Position numbers and translations under genes: made by a program | Assembly (NCBI RefSeq): GCF_905397285.1 | Contig: NZ_CAJPUX010000001.1 | Coordinates: 186,001-250,000 of the forward strand | From: Cupriavidus plantarum | GTDB lineage: Bacteria > Pseudomonadota > Gammaproteobacteria > Burkholderiales > Burkholderiaceae | Length of the DNA stretch: 64,000 bases | Direction: 5' to 3' | Shown: in pieces, positions 1 to 8,206 of the stretch | How positions within the stretch are numbered: position 1 is the first letter of the stretch | Layout: the number at the start of each line of letters is the position of its first letter | The notes under the pieces: generated by a model | What the model was told of the DNA's origin: nothing | The model's input: only the letters and a program-made list of their open reading frames with translations | Database searches by the model: none

Positions 1-717
1 TGCGGCGCGGTGCCCGAGTCGATCTTCGAGAGCGAAATGTTCGGCCATGAGGCCGGCGCGTTCACGGGCGCGGGCAAGCGGCGCGTGGGCAAGCTCGAAC
101 ACGCCTCGGGCGGCACGCTGTTCCTCGACGAGATCGAAAGCATGCCGCTGGCGCTGCAGGTCAAGCTGCTGCGTGTGTTGCAGGAAGGGACGCTGGAACG
201 GCTGGGCTCGAACGCGTCGATCCGTATCGACGTCCGCATCGTCGCGGCCGCCAAGGGCGATATGGAAGCGTTGGTGGAGCAGGGGGTATTTCGGCAGGAT
301 TTGTACTACCGCCTCAACGTCGTCACGATTCCGCTGCCGCCGCTGCGCGACCGGCGCGAGGACATCGTGCCGCTGTTCGAACACTTCATGCTGGTGTCGG
401 CCGTGCGCTACCAGCGGCCCGCGCCGATCCTGTCGGAGACGCAACGGCAGGCGCTGATGCAGCGCCCCTGGCCCGGCAACGTGCGCGAGTTGCGCAATGC
501 GGCCGACCGCTTCGTGCTCGGCGTGCCCGAGGGCAATCAGGCGAAGATCGACGCGCACGACGACACGCAGCCATTGCGCGAGCGCATGGAGCACTACGAG
601 CGCGCGGTCATCGCCGACGTGCTGGCGCGCACGGGCGGCGCGGTGAGTCAGGCGGCCGATCTGCTGCAGGTGGGCAAGGCGACGCTGTACGACAAGATCA
701 AACGGTACGGGCTGTAA
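1..717 (+). CDS. Sigma-54-dependent activator, C-terminal part (DctD-like, 5' truncated by window edge)
   Basis: The frame is open from base 1, so the true start lies outside the window. The visible part is the AAA+ domain of a sigma-54 enhancer-binding protein. It carries the ESEMFGHEAGAFTGA stretch, whose GAFTGA loop contacts sigma-54, then the Walker B region (GGTLFLDEIE) and an R-finger segment (FRQDLYYRLNVV). A Fis-type helix-turn-helix ends the protein (AADLLQVGKATLYDKIKRYGL). The architecture fits DctD/NtrC-type response regulators, and the HTH resembles DctD, but the receiver domain is not visible and the target is unknown. It converges with the helicase gene 13 bases downstream. Confidence 0.9.
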   Translation, partial: CGAVPESIFESEMFGHEAGAFTGAGKRRVGKLEHASGGTLFLDEIESMPLALQVKLLRVLQEGTLERLGSNASIRIDVRIVAAAKGDMEALVEQGVFRQDLYYRLNVVTIPLPPLRDRREDIVPLFEHFMLVSAVRYQRPAPILSETQRQALMQRPWPGNVRELRNAADRFVLGVPEGNQAKIDAHDDTQPLRERMEHYERAVIADVLARTGGAVSQAADLLQVGKATLYDKIKRYGL

Positions 718-730
718 CCGTAAGCGCCGA

Positions 731-2848
731 TCACTTCCACATGCCGCGCATGCGCTGCGCGAGATCCATCTTCGGCAACGGCGCCCTGGCCGGGGCATCG
801 CCCGGCATCGGCGGCGGCGGCCAGGAGCGGCTGTAGAAGTTCGGCATCACGCGATTGGGCAGGAAGCGCGTACGCGAGGCGTACACATGCTTGTCGCCGA
901 AGCCCACCTGCTGATGCACGTAGAAGCGTTGCGGCACGATGACATCGAGGTGGTCCTTGGCGCGCGTCATCGCCACGTACAGCAGCCGCCGCTCTTCCTC
1001 GATTTCCTCCGTGGTGCCCGTGGCAAGGTCCGATGGCATGCAGCCATCCACCGCATTCAGCACGTACACCGCCTTCCATTCCTGCCCCTTCGCGGAGTGG
1101 ATCGTCGACAGGATCAGGTAGTCCTCGTCGCGCGACGGTACCCCCGATTCATCGCTCGACGCGCTCGGCGGATCGAGCGTGAGTTCGGTCAGGAAACGCT
1201 CGCGCGAGGCATAGGTCGCGGCGATGCGTTCCAGTTGCTGCAGATCGGCCTGCCGCGCGGCGGCATCGTCGTGCAGCCGTTCGAGGTGCGGCTCGTACCA
1301 CGCGATGACTTGCTCGAATGCGGAGGGCCACGCGGTGGCCGGCACCATGAGCGCATTCGCGAGCGTCAGCAGTTCGGCCCACGCCGGCGCCGCGGCGGGT
1401 GGCGGGTCGAAGGCCGACAGCGCATCCAGGGGGGAGGCGGGCGATAACGACATCGCGCTCTCCAGCCCATCGAGCACGCGCCCGGCCGTCTTCGGCCCCA
1501 CGCCCGGCAACAGCTGCAATGTCCGGAAGCCCGCCATGCGGTCGCGCGGATTCTCGAACCAGCGCAGCACGGCCATTACGTCCTTCACGTGCGTCGATTC
1601 CAGAAACTTCAGGCCGCCGAACTTGACGAACGGGATATTGCGGCGCGCGAGTTCGATCTCGACCTGCGCGCTATGGTCGGCCGCGCGGAACAGCACGGCC
1701 TGCGACATCAGCGTCAGGCCCGCCTCGCGCCGCGCGAGAATCTGCTCGACCACGAAGCGCGCCTGATCGGCTTCGTCGTTGACGACGACCACGCCAGGTT
1801 TCTCGGCGGATTCGCGATCCGACCACAGGTCCTTGGTGAAGCGCTCGGCGGCGAGACCGATGACCGCGTTCGCCGCGGTCAGGATCGGTTGCGTCGACCG
1901 GTAGTTCTGCGACAGCGTGACCTGATGCGCGGCCGGCGTGAAGTGCTTCGGGAAATCGAGGATATTGCGCACGGTAGCGCCGCGGAACGCGTAGATCGAC
2001 TGCGCGTCGTCGCCCACCACGGTCAGGCCGCGGCCATCGGGTTTGAGCGCGAGCAGGATCGATGCCTGCAGCGCATTGGTGTCCTGATATTCGTCGACGA
2101 GCACGTGGTCGAAGCGGGCGCCCATGTCCTGCGCGATAGCGGGCTCCTGCATCGCCTGTGCCCAGTAGAGCAGCAGATCGTCGTAATCGAGCACCTGCTG
2201 TTTCTGTTTCGCTTCCACGTAACCCGCGAACAGGCCGTTCAGCGCCTCTGCCCACATGGCGTAGCGCGGAAACTGGGTCTTCAGCACGACCTCGAGCGGC
2301 AACTGCGTATTGACCACGCGCGAGTAGATCGCGAGGCAGGTCTCCTTGCGCGGAAAACGGGAGGTCTGCTCCGACAGGCCGAGGTCGTGGCGCACCACGT
2401 GCATCAGGTCCGCCGAGTCGCCGCGATCGCTGATGGTGAAGCTCTGCGCGAGGCCTAGCGTCTCCGCGTATTCGCGCAACAGGCGCGCGCCGATCGCGTG
2501 GAACGTGCCCGACCATTGCAGCGCCGCGCGGCCCGCGCCGGTGTTCGTGCCCAGTGCCTGATCGACGATCCGTTCGACGCGCCGGCCCATCTCCGCCGCA
2601 GCGCGGCGCGAGAAGGTCAAAAGCAGGATGCGGCGCGGATCGGCGCCGGCGAGCACCAGATGCGCCACGCGATGCGCCAGCGTATTGGTCTTGCCGGAGC
2701 CGGCGCCCGCGATGATCAGCAGCGGCGCATCGCCGGCGTGTTCCACCGCCGCGCGCTGCTCGGGATTGAGCTTGTCGAGGTAGCTCGGCGGAGCAGACGG
2801 CTGGGCGATTGACGCGGAAGTGACGTCGGGGGCAAGTTCGATGGACAC
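731..2848 (-). CDS. UvrD/Rep-family ATP-dependent DNA helicase, SOS-controlled
   Basis: Superfamily 1A 3'-5' helicase. The motifs are in order: Q-motif region LNPEQRAAVEH, Walker A (AGAGSGKT), the DEYQDTN Walker B, motif III GDDAQSIYAFRGA, then later helicase motifs with STIHSAKGQEW and VAMTRAK. A GTG at 2848 is preferred as start (705 aa). The frame stays open to a GTG at 2914, but a LexA box overlapping a promoter lies at 2880-2895, so that upstream codon would precede the transcript. No strong Shine-Dalgarno is seen. The family covers repair and replication restart; which paralogue (UvrD, Rep or PcrA-like) cannot be decided by eye. Confidence 0.88.
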   Translation of the reverse strand: MSIELAPDVTSASIAQPSAPPSYLDKLNPEQRAAVEHAGDAPLLIIAGAGSGKTNTLAHRVAHLVLAGADPRRILLLTFSRRAAAEMGRRVERIVDQALGTNTGAGRAALQWSGTFHAIGARLLREYAETLGLAQSFTISDRGDSADLMHVVRHDLGLSEQTSRFPRKETCLAIYSRVVNTQLPLEVVLKTQFPRYAMWAEALNGLFAGYVEAKQKQQVLDYDDLLLYWAQAMQEPAIAQDMGARFDHVLVDEYQDTNALQASILLALKPDGRGLTVVGDDAQSIYAFRGATVRNILDFPKHFTPAAHQVTLSQNYRSTQPILTAANAVIGLAAERFTKDLWSDRESAEKPGVVVVNDEADQARFVVEQILARREAGLTLMSQAVLFRAADHSAQVEIELARRNIPFVKFGGLKFLESTHVKDVMAVLRWFENPRDRMAGFRTLQLLPGVGPKTAGRVLDGLESAMSLSPASPLDALSAFDPPPAAAPAWAELLTLANALMVPATAWPSAFEQVIAWYEPHLERLHDDAAARQADLQQLERIAATYASRERFLTELTLDPPSASSDESGVPSRDEDYLILSTIHSAKGQEWKAVYVLNAVDGCMPSDLATGTTEEIEEERRLLYVAMTRAKDHLDVIVPQRFYVHQQVGFGDKHVYASRTRFLPNRVMPNFYSRSWPPPPMPGDAPARAPLPKMDLAQRMRGMWK

Positions 2849-2879
2849 GGCGGGCGGCAAGGACGAAAGCTGGCGCCCA

Positions 2880-2902
2880 CTGTATATGCATACAGCATGC
2901 GG
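2880..2902 (-). promoter_or_regulatory. LexA (SOS) box overlapping the helicase promoter
   Basis: Positions 2880-2895 read CTGT-N8-ACAG with an AT-rich centre, a full match to the proteobacterial LexA consensus. On the minus strand a TATACA -10 (2881-2886) lies inside the box and a TTGATT -35 sits 16 bases upstream. This places transcription near 2874 and the GTG 2848 start about 26 bases into the mRNA. LexA control of uvrD-type helicases is known in other bacteria; here it is inferred from the site. Confidence 0.82.
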
Positions 2903-2917
2903 AATCAAGCGCACAAC

Positions 2918-2939
2918 AAAAAAGGTGCCTTACGGCACC
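2918..2939 (-). terminator. Intrinsic terminator of the TlpA-like gene
   Basis: GGTGCC-TTAC-GGCACC stem (2924-2939) followed on the minus strand by a T run (A run at 2918-2923). It lies downstream of the thioredoxin gene ending at 2979 and insulates it from the LexA-controlled helicase promoter. Confidence 0.8.
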
Positions 2940-2978
2940 CTTAAGTGATGAACAGCGGGGGGCAGTGGCCGGCGGTGG

Positions 2979-3503
2979 TTACGCCGCGAGCGCGCCTTCC
3001 AGCAGCTTGTGCAGGGCGTCCCACTCGGGCTCGCCTACGTAGCGCTTGAGGATCTTGCCGTTCTTGTCCACGACGAACGTGGTCGGCGTCAGCTGCACGT
3101 TGCCGAATGCCTTGGCGGCCGTGCCATCGGAGTCCATGGCGACCTTGAACGGCAGTTCGCGCGTCTTGGCGTAGTTCATCACGTACATGGGCGGGTCGTA
3201 GTTCATTGCCACGGCGACGAACTCGAGACCCTTGTCCTTGAACTGCTTGTAGGTCTTGACCATGTCGGGCATTTCCTTGACGCACGTCGTGCAGCTCGTG
3301 GCCCAGAAATTCACGATATACACCTTGCCCTTTAGGTCCGCGGTGCCGACCTTGTCGCCGGACAGCAGCGTGAAGGTGGCGGCCGGCGCGGCGTTGGCCG
3401 GCGACAGCGCCCGGAAACCAAACCAGCCGAGCACGGCCACGATGACGAGGGCGGCGATGGCGATGGGCAGGCGCTTGCTGCCGGAGGTAGCGGAGGTCGA
3501 CAT
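2979..3503 (-). CDS. TlpA/ResA-like membrane-anchored thioredoxin
   Basis: 174 aa. A single N-terminal membrane anchor (residues about 12-33) is followed by a thioredoxin-fold domain facing the periplasm. The redox motif is C71-T-T-C74 in NFWATSCTTCVKEMP, and a cis-proline loop lies in LTPTTFVVD. Such proteins reduce disulfides in the envelope, for example in cytochrome c or oxidase maturation; the actual substrate is not evident. It is a single-gene transcript by its terminator at 2918-2939. A second thioredoxin-fold gene follows upstream on the same strand, about 150 bases away. Confidence 0.88.
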   Translation of the reverse strand: MSTSATSGSKRLPIAIAALVIVAVLGWFGFRALSPANAAPAATFTLLSGDKVGTADLKGKVYIVNFWATSCTTCVKEMPDMVKTYKQFKDKGLEFVAVAMNYDPPMYVMNYAKTRELPFKVAMDSDGTAAKAFGNVQLTPTTFVVDKNGKILKRYVGEPEWDALHKLLEGALAA

Positions 3504-3655
3504 ATGGCGGTCCGTGATGGGGACGGGCGGGGTGGGAGCCCGCGATGACGGCTATTCTACTGCCGCGTGGGAATTACCGTCGTTGATCGCGCGCCCTGCA
3601 ACGGGCCTGCGTCATTCCGCCGCAGCCGCGCCGCTTGGCACGCGGGTGGCCACCC

Positions 3656-4144
3656 TCAGCGCGCGGCGGCCACTTTTTCCCGCGCGGTATCGAGCGCCTG
3701 TTCGAAATACGCGCCGTAGAAATCCGGCGACATCCCCCGCAGCGGCGCGGCGGCGTTGCGCCCGTTACGGTCAAGAAACAGCACGGTAGGGGCCGCGCTG
3801 ATGTTGCGCGCCCGCGCCCAGGCCCGCGCGGTGGTCATCGTGCCATCCGCATCGCGCACAGGCACGTCCGACGTCATATCGATCTCCCGCACGCGAATCT
3901 CGCCCGACGCCGCCTGCGGCGCCAGATAGTTGCGCCGCACGGCTTCGCAATACACGCACCCCGGCAGGCTCACGAGCACCACAAGCGGCTCGCCAGCCTT
4001 GCCGGCCGCGGCGGTCTGCGCCGGCACGTCGGTCATCCACGGCAAATGATCGGCCGTGGCCGCGTAGGCCGCCGTCGCGAGCAGCAGCGCCGCGGCGGCA
4101 AGCAGGCGAGACATTCGGAGCGAGTGGCGGGGGAGGGAAATCAT
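3656..4144 (-). CDS. Periplasmic thioredoxin-fold protein (SoxW-like)
   Basis: 162 aa. A cleavable signal peptide (LLAAAALLLATAAYA) precedes a thioredoxin-like domain with redox motif C63-V-Y-C66 in VLVSLPGCVYCEAVRR, and an APTVLFLD cis-proline loop. This resembles the SoxW/thioredoxin_2 group of secreted disulfide reductases. A second Met at residue 11 is an alternative start that would give a tighter signal peptide. Its partner is unknown. The neighbouring TlpA-like gene suggests a shared role in envelope thiol chemistry, but this is only inference. Confidence 0.75.
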   Translation of the reverse strand: MISLPRHSLRMSRLLAAAALLLATAAYAATADHLPWMTDVPAQTAAAGKAGEPLVVLVSLPGCVYCEAVRRNYLAPQAASGEIRVREIDMTSDVPVRDADGTMTTARAWARARNISAAPTVLFLDRNGRNAAAPLRGMSPDFYGAYFEQALDTAREKVAAAR

Positions 4145-4291
4145 GAGGCGTCACCGAGACAAGGCTTTCCCCGATAATAGCGATTTGCGCCGCTAACCGC
4201 TGTAAGGTTCCGCATGCGCCGGGCACCATACGGCCCCGCGGATGCCGCCGACTGACACGGGGCTAGCGGCCCCGCGAGCCCACGAACCCGC

Positions 4292-4897
4292 ATGCCTCGT
4301 CTCTTGCCCCCGCTGCCGTTGCTGCCGTCCCTCTCTCCGCTGCGAATGCTGCTGGTGCTGCTGGTCGCCTTCGCCCTGTCCGCCTGCTCCCCCCGCTACG
4401 ACTGGCGAACCACGGTCTCGCAAGAGGGCGGCTATGCGGCGCTCTATCCGGCCAAGCCCACCCGCGCCGCGAGAGACGTCTCGATCGCGGGCCGCAAGCT
4501 GCCGATGACCATGGAAGCCGCCCGCATTGACGACACGCTGTTCGCCGTGGGCGTCGTGACGCTGCCTGAAGACGACGCCGCGCTCCGCCAGCAGGCCCTC
4601 GAGTCGATGCAGGCGGGACTCGCCGCAAACCTCGGCACGCACACCAGCGAGCCTCCGAGCGCGCGCGCGGTCAAGGTCACGACCGCGGCAGCGCCCGCCA
4701 TCGCGCTCGATGCCGTGGAGGTGCAGGTGGCCGGCATCTCCCCGCAGGACCAGTCGCCGCGCCGCCTCACGGCGCGGCTCGTGGCGTCGGGCAGGCATGT
4801 CTATCAGGCCGTGGTGCTGGAAGCGGGAGACGCCGCGCGCGATCAACGACAATCGGAGCAGGTCGAGCAGTTCCTGACCGGCTTCCATCCTTATTGA
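4292..4897 (+). CDS. Predicted lipoprotein of unknown function
   Basis: 201 aa. A hydrophobic leader ends in a lipobox (ALSAC), so the mature protein would be lipid-anchored from its Cys. An internal Met at 4346 would give a more ordinary signal length, because the first 18 residues are proline/leucine rich. The mature part (YDWRTTVSQEGGYAALYPAKP onward, with an RQAGRHVYQAVVL-like C-terminal strand) looks like a compact beta-rich domain, but I do not recognise the family. It is divergent from the SoxW-like gene and only 20 bases ahead of the LysE-type exporter, so co-transcription with that gene is likely. Confidence 0.7.
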   Translation: MPRLLPPLPLLPSLSPLRMLLVLLVAFALSACSPRYDWRTTVSQEGGYAALYPAKPTRAARDVSIAGRKLPMTMEAARIDDTLFAVGVVTLPEDDAALRQQALESMQAGLAANLGTHTSEPPSARAVKVTTAAAPAIALDAVEVQVAGISPQDQSPRRLTARLVASGRHVYQAVVLEAGDAARDQRQSEQVEQFLTGFHPY

Positions 4898-4917
4898 AAC
4901 CAAACGGAGTACGAGCA

Positions 4918-5595
4918 ATGCGTTGGGAAGTCTGGGTCGCATATTTCGCGGCATGCTGGGTCATCGCGGTGTCGCCGGGATCCGGCGCCGTGCTGTCGAT
5001 GAGCCATGGCCTGTCCTATGGCGTCCGCCGCGCGACCACAACGATCCTTGGCCTGCAGGTCGGCCTCGTGATGATCCTGCTGATCGCGGGCGGTGGCCTC
5101 GGCGCGCTGCTGCTGGCGTCCGAGCACGCGTTCCTCGCGGTCAAGACCGTCGGCGCGTTGTACCTCATCTACCTCGGCATCCAGCAATGGCGCGCGCGGG
5201 TGGAGGTCAAGGGCGACAATGGGGCCAACAATGAGGCCAACAACGGGGCCAACAACGCGGCCGGCCCCGTCCGCGTGCCGATGATGAGCCGCGAGCGGCG
5301 GTTCGCGACGGGCGTGCTGACCAACGCGACCAATCCGAAGGGCATCGTATTCATGGTGGCCGTGCTGCCGCAGTTCATCGACACGACGCATCCGCTGGCC
5401 ACGCAGCTGGCCATCCTCGCGGTGACGATGTGCGCGGTGGATCTGACGGTGATGCATGGCTACGCGCTGCTGGCCTCGCGCATGCAAGGGTTGTTCCGCA
5501 ATGCGAGCGCGCTGCGCTGGCAAAACCGCTTCTTCGGCAGCGTGCTGATGGCCGTGGGCACCGCATTGTTCTTCGTGCGCCGCCATCACGCCTGA
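4918..5595 (+). CDS. LysE/RhtB-family amino-acid exporter
   Basis: 225 aa with six predicted membrane segments. The family signature region is near the N-terminus (VSPGSGAVLSMSHGLSYG), with the TNATNPKGIVFMVAVLPQF block in the second half. These proteins export amino acids or homoserine-type compounds across the inner membrane; the substrate is not predictable here. ATG 4918 is chosen because GGAG lies at 4906-4909; an upstream ATG at 4894 overlaps the previous gene. The central cytoplasmic loop carries four in-frame 12-bp repeats (5215-5262) encoding an Asn/Ala-rich insert, which looks like a species-specific expansion. Confidence 0.9.
   Translation: MRWEVWVAYFAACWVIAVSPGSGAVLSMSHGLSYGVRRATTTILGLQVGLVMILLIAGGGLGALLLASEHAFLAVKTVGALYLIYLGIQQWRARVEVKGDNGANNEANNGANNAAGPVRVPMMSRERRFATGVLTNATNPKGIVFMVAVLPQFIDTTHPLATQLAILAVTMCAVDLTVMHGYALLASRMQGLFRNASALRWQNRFFGSVLMAVGTALFFVRRHHA
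5215..5262 (+). repeat. Four 12-bp tandem repeats inside the LysE-family gene
   Basis: Consecutive 12-mers of the type AACAAYGNGGCC (5215-5226, 5227-5238, 5239-5250, 5251-5262). The period is a multiple of three, so copy-number change keeps the frame and varies an Asn-Ala-rich cytoplasmic loop. Confidence 0.85.
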
Positions 5596-5672
5596 GCCGG
5601 CGTGGCAAACCGCGGGTGGCGAACGCTGCCCCGGTTTGCTTCAATGGGAAGCAGTCCCTGCAAGGAGCGCCC

Positions 5673-5858
5673 ATGCACCCTCATGTCCCCCTCCACGTCC
5701 CCCTTCACGTCCCCCTTCGCGTCCCCCTTCACGCCCATCGGGAACCCCCGCCCGACATCCCGCCGCCTCCGGGCATCCCGCCCGACCTGCCCCCGATCGA
5801 GGAACCGCCACCCCCGCCGCTGGAACCGCCGGTCGTGGATCGCGCCACTAGCCACTAG
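5673..5858 (+). CDS. Small proline-rich protein, unknown
   Basis: 61 aa open frame with a strong Shine-Dalgarno (AAGGAG at 5662-5667, five bases before ATG 5673). The N-terminal third is a tandem HVPL-type repeat encoded by 12-bp units. The rest is Pro-rich with acidic residues (DIPPPPGIPPDLPPIEEPPPPP). There is no signal peptide or membrane segment. It ends within the stop region of the convergent comM gene. Small Pro/Glu-rich ORFs of this look occur in related genomes, but I know no function. The good ribosome site argues for translation; the repeat origin argues for caution. Confidence 0.5.
   Translation: MHPHVPLHVPLHVPLRVPLHAHREPPPDIPPPPGIPPDLPPIEEPPPPPLEPPVVDRATSH
5682..5729 (+). repeat. 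Four 12-bp tandem repeats in the proline-rich micro-ORF
   Basis: Units close to CACGTCCCCCTT at 5682-5693 (variant), 5694-5705, 5706-5717 and 5718-5729 (variant). In frame they encode the His-Val-Pro-Leu repeat. Confidence 0.85.
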
Positions 5859-7393
5859 CCACTCCGCAACGCCCGCCGGTACTGGATCGCTTCCGCGACG
5901 TGCCGGATGGCGAGCGTGTCCGCGCCGTCGAGGTCCGCGATCGTGCGGGCCACCTTGAGCACGCGGAAGTACGCCCGCGCGGACCAGGCGAGCTTGTGCA
6001 TCGCCCCGCGCAGCAACGCCTGCGCCGCATCGTCGAGCGGACACGCCGCGTCGATCTCGCGGCCGCCAAGATCGCCGTTGGGCTTGCCCTGCCGCGCCAT
6101 CTGCCGCTCGCGCGCCGCGATCACGCGCAGGCGCACCGCCGCGCTGGCCTCGCCGACCGGCCCATCGAGCATCTCCTCATGACTCTGGGCCGGCAGCTCG
6201 AGCTGCAGATCGATACGATCTAGCAACGGCCCCGACACCCGCGACTGATAGCGCCGGATCTGGTCCGGCGTGCAACGGCACGGCCGCGAAGGATGGCCGA
6301 GGTACCCGCAGGGGCAGGGATTCATCGCCGCGATGAACTGGAACCGCGCGGGAAAATCGGCATGCGCCGTCGCCCGTGCAATCGTGATGCGCCCGGTCTC
6401 GAGCGGCTCACGCAAGACCTCGAGTACCCGTCGTTCGAACTCGGGCAACTCGTCGAGAAACAGCACGCCATGGTGCGCCAGAGAAATCTCGCCGGGCCGT
6501 GGATTTCCGCCGCCGCCCACCATCGCCGCCGCCGATGCCGTGTGATGCGGCGCGCGAAACGGCCGGCGGCCCCACACCGATGGCTGAAATCCTCCCGCCG
6601 TCAGACTCGACACCGCGGCCGCCTCGAGCGCCTCGTCGGGCGTCATCGGCGGCAGCAGCCCGGCGAACCGCTGCGCCAGCATCGACTTGCCCGTGCCCGG
6701 CGGGCCGACCAGCAAGGCGGAGTGCTGTCCCGCCGCGGCGATCTCCAGCGCGCGCCGGGCCTGCAATTGCCCTCGCACATCGAGCAGGTCCGGAACCTCC
6801 GCGGCGCTCGTGACCAGCGATGGCGCGCGCGCGACGCCGATCTGATGCTCGGGCTTGCCGCCGAGATGCGCGCAGACCTCGGCCAGCGTGTCCGCCGGCA
6901 GCACCCGCAGGCCGTCCACGAGGGCGGCCTCGGGCCCGTTACCGGCCGGTACGATGAACGTCCGCGCATCGGAACCAAAACGCGCGCGCGCGATGTTGTC
7001 CCGCGCGAGCCCCATTGCCATGGCGAGCGCACCGCGCACGGCACGTAGCTCACCCGAGAGCGACACCTCCCCGATGAACTCGAAATCGTCGAGCCGATCT
7101 CCCGGCAACTGCCCGCTCGCGGCGAGAATTCCCAATGCAATCGGCAAGTCGAAGCGCCCCGACTCCTTGGGCAAGTCGGCAGGTGCCAGATTCACGGTAA
7201 TCCGCCGGCTGGGAAAGTCGAACGCGCAATGGAGCAGCGCGGCGCGCACGCGTTCGCGTGCCTCCCGCACTTCGGTCTCGGCCAGCCCGACGATATTGAA
7301 CGCGGGCAGGCCGTTGGCCAGGTGGATTTCCACCGATACCGGCGGGGCGTCGATGCCCGTCAGCGCGCGGCTGTGCAATACGGCGAGGGTCAT
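5855..7393 (-). CDS. comM: YifB/ComM family Mg-chelatase-like AAA+ ATPase
   Basis: 512 aa. An N-terminal Lon-protease-like domain (MTLAVLHSRALTGIDAPPV, with NLAPADLPKESGRFDLPIAL) is followed by a Mg-chelatase-type AAA+ module. Walker A is VGPPGTGKSMLA, Walker B is GVLFLDELPEF, and a cysteine cluster sits in MNPCPCGYLGHPSRPCRCT. A C-terminal Mg-chelatase domain ends the protein. ComM is a helicase that aids branch migration during natural transformation. ATG 7393 begins the conserved MTLAVLHSRA sequence; the frame extends further upstream, but that stretch crosses the ubiK terminator at 7461-7486 and is not family-like. Confidence 0.93.
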   Translation of the reverse strand: MTLAVLHSRALTGIDAPPVSVEIHLANGLPAFNIVGLAETEVREARERVRAALLHCAFDFPSRRITVNLAPADLPKESGRFDLPIALGILAASGQLPGDRLDDFEFIGEVSLSGELRAVRGALAMAMGLARDNIARARFGSDARTFIVPAGNGPEAALVDGLRVLPADTLAEVCAHLGGKPEHQIGVARAPSLVTSAAEVPDLLDVRGQLQARRALEIAAAGQHSALLVGPPGTGKSMLAQRFAGLLPPMTPDEALEAAAVSSLTAGGFQPSVWGRRPFRAPHHTASAAAMVGGGGNPRPGEISLAHHGVLFLDELPEFERRVLEVLREPLETGRITIARATAHADFPARFQFIAAMNPCPCGYLGHPSRPCRCTPDQIRRYQSRVSGPLLDRIDLQLELPAQSHEEMLDGPVGEASAAVRLRVIAARERQMARQGKPNGDLGGREIDAACPLDDAAQALLRGAMHKLAWSARAYFRVLKVARTIADLDGADTLAIRHVAEAIQYRRALRSG

Positions 7394-7452
7394 GGCTCTC
7401 GTTGACGTTGGGGCAGGGGGCGGCTTCCTTTCGTGCGGGCACGTGCTGGGGC

Positions 7453-7486
7453 AAAAAGAAGAAGGCCGCCATCGCTGGCGGCCTTC
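7453..7486 (-). terminator. Intrinsic terminator after ubiK
   Basis: GAAGGCCGCC (7461-7470), six-base loop, GGCGGCCTTC (7477-7486); on the minus strand the stem is followed by a T-rich tract (A-rich 7453-7460). It separates ubiK from comM. Confidence 0.85.
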
Positions 7487-7511
7487 GGCGCGTGAGGGGA
7501 GGGGGCCGTCG

Positions 7512-7784
7512 TCAGACGCCGCCGCCACCCGTAGGGGTGCCAGTCCCCGCCCCGAGCTTCCGCTCGAGTTCGGTCACGCGCGCTTCGAGTTCCTCTAAAC
7601 GGGCACGCGTGCGGGCCAGCACCTGGGATTGCACGTCGAATTCCTCGCGGGTCACGAGGTCGAGGCGCGCAAAGCCCTGGCTCATCATGCTGCGGACGTT
7701 CTTCTCGATGTCCTTGGCCGGCGAATTGCGCAACGCCTCGCTGACCTTGCTCTGCAGATCGTTGAAGAGATCGGTCGGTTTCAT
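7512..7784 (-). CDS. ubiK: Ubiquinone biosynthesis accessory factor UbiK (YqiC/BMFP family)
   Basis: 90 aa, the usual size. It has an amphipathic N-terminal helix (MKPTDLFNDLQSKVSEALRNSP), a conserved DIEKNVRSMMSQGFARLDLVTREEFDVQ block, and a C-terminal coiled coil (LARTRARLEELEARVTELERKL). The family assists the cytosolic UbiJ-based complex for aerobic ubiquinone synthesis and forms trimers. The start is supported by AAGGAG just upstream of ATG 7784. The Gly/Thr-rich tail is variable. Confidence 0.9.
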   Translation of the reverse strand: MKPTDLFNDLQSKVSEALRNSPAKDIEKNVRSMMSQGFARLDLVTREEFDVQSQVLARTRARLEELEARVTELERKLGAGTGTPTGGGGV

Positions 7785-8075
7785 GGCGAAACTCCTTAAA
7801 AACGGATAACGGTTCGAGAGGCTTGCGCCGCGTCCCGCACGCTCGCACCTTGTTTGTGCACGCGCGTGGCGCACTGGGTTCGCCCCGGCATGGTCATGCA
7901 CTGCGATGGGGCAATTCCCGCCGGGGGCACGGCGCGCTCGCCGCCACCGCCCCTGTGGTTTGCCCACCGCACGACCGCGCGCAGGTTACACGACTTTTCG
8001 GCCCCCGCATGACGCGGATTATGACCCCTTGGCGCCCGCCATGAAAGCCGTGGCAAGGGTTTGCCCGCATCTTTT

Positions 8076-8095
8076 CGTGTTTTCGCGAAAGCACG
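8076..8095. promoter_or_regulatory. Candidate activator site: 20-bp palindrome upstream of sigma-54 promoter
   Basis: Inverted repeat centred at 8085/8086 with TTTCG/CGAAA core and CGTG/CACG ends, one mismatched pair. It lies about 100 bases upstream of the -24 element, the usual distance for an enhancer-binding protein. It does not match the NtrC arms (TGCAC...GTGCA), so the binding protein is unknown. Confidence 0.45.
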
Positions 8096-8190
8096 ACTGG
8101 CTCCATCCATCTGGGCAAAAGTGGTTCTGACGGCGCACGTCCATCTGTTTGACCGCCGAAACCTCCATGAATTTCATCGGCGATACAGGC

Positions 8191-8206
8191 TGGCACGCCT
8201 GTTGCA
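8191..8206 (+). promoter_or_regulatory. Sigma-54 promoter of the outer-membrane protein-glnK-amtB operon
   Basis: TGGCACG-CCTG-TTGCA matches the -24/-12 consensus (TGGCAC-N5-TTGC) exactly. It lies about 100 bases before the first gene of a nitrogen-uptake operon, where RpoN/NtrC control is expected. Confidence 0.88.

Noticed and set aside
2849-2914. GTG 2914 as helicase start
   Set aside because: It lies upstream of the LexA-overlapped promoter, so it would not be on the transcript.
7857-7873. TGCAC-like inverted repeat as an NtrC site for glnK
   Set aside because: Arms match poorly and it lies over 300 bases from the -24 element.
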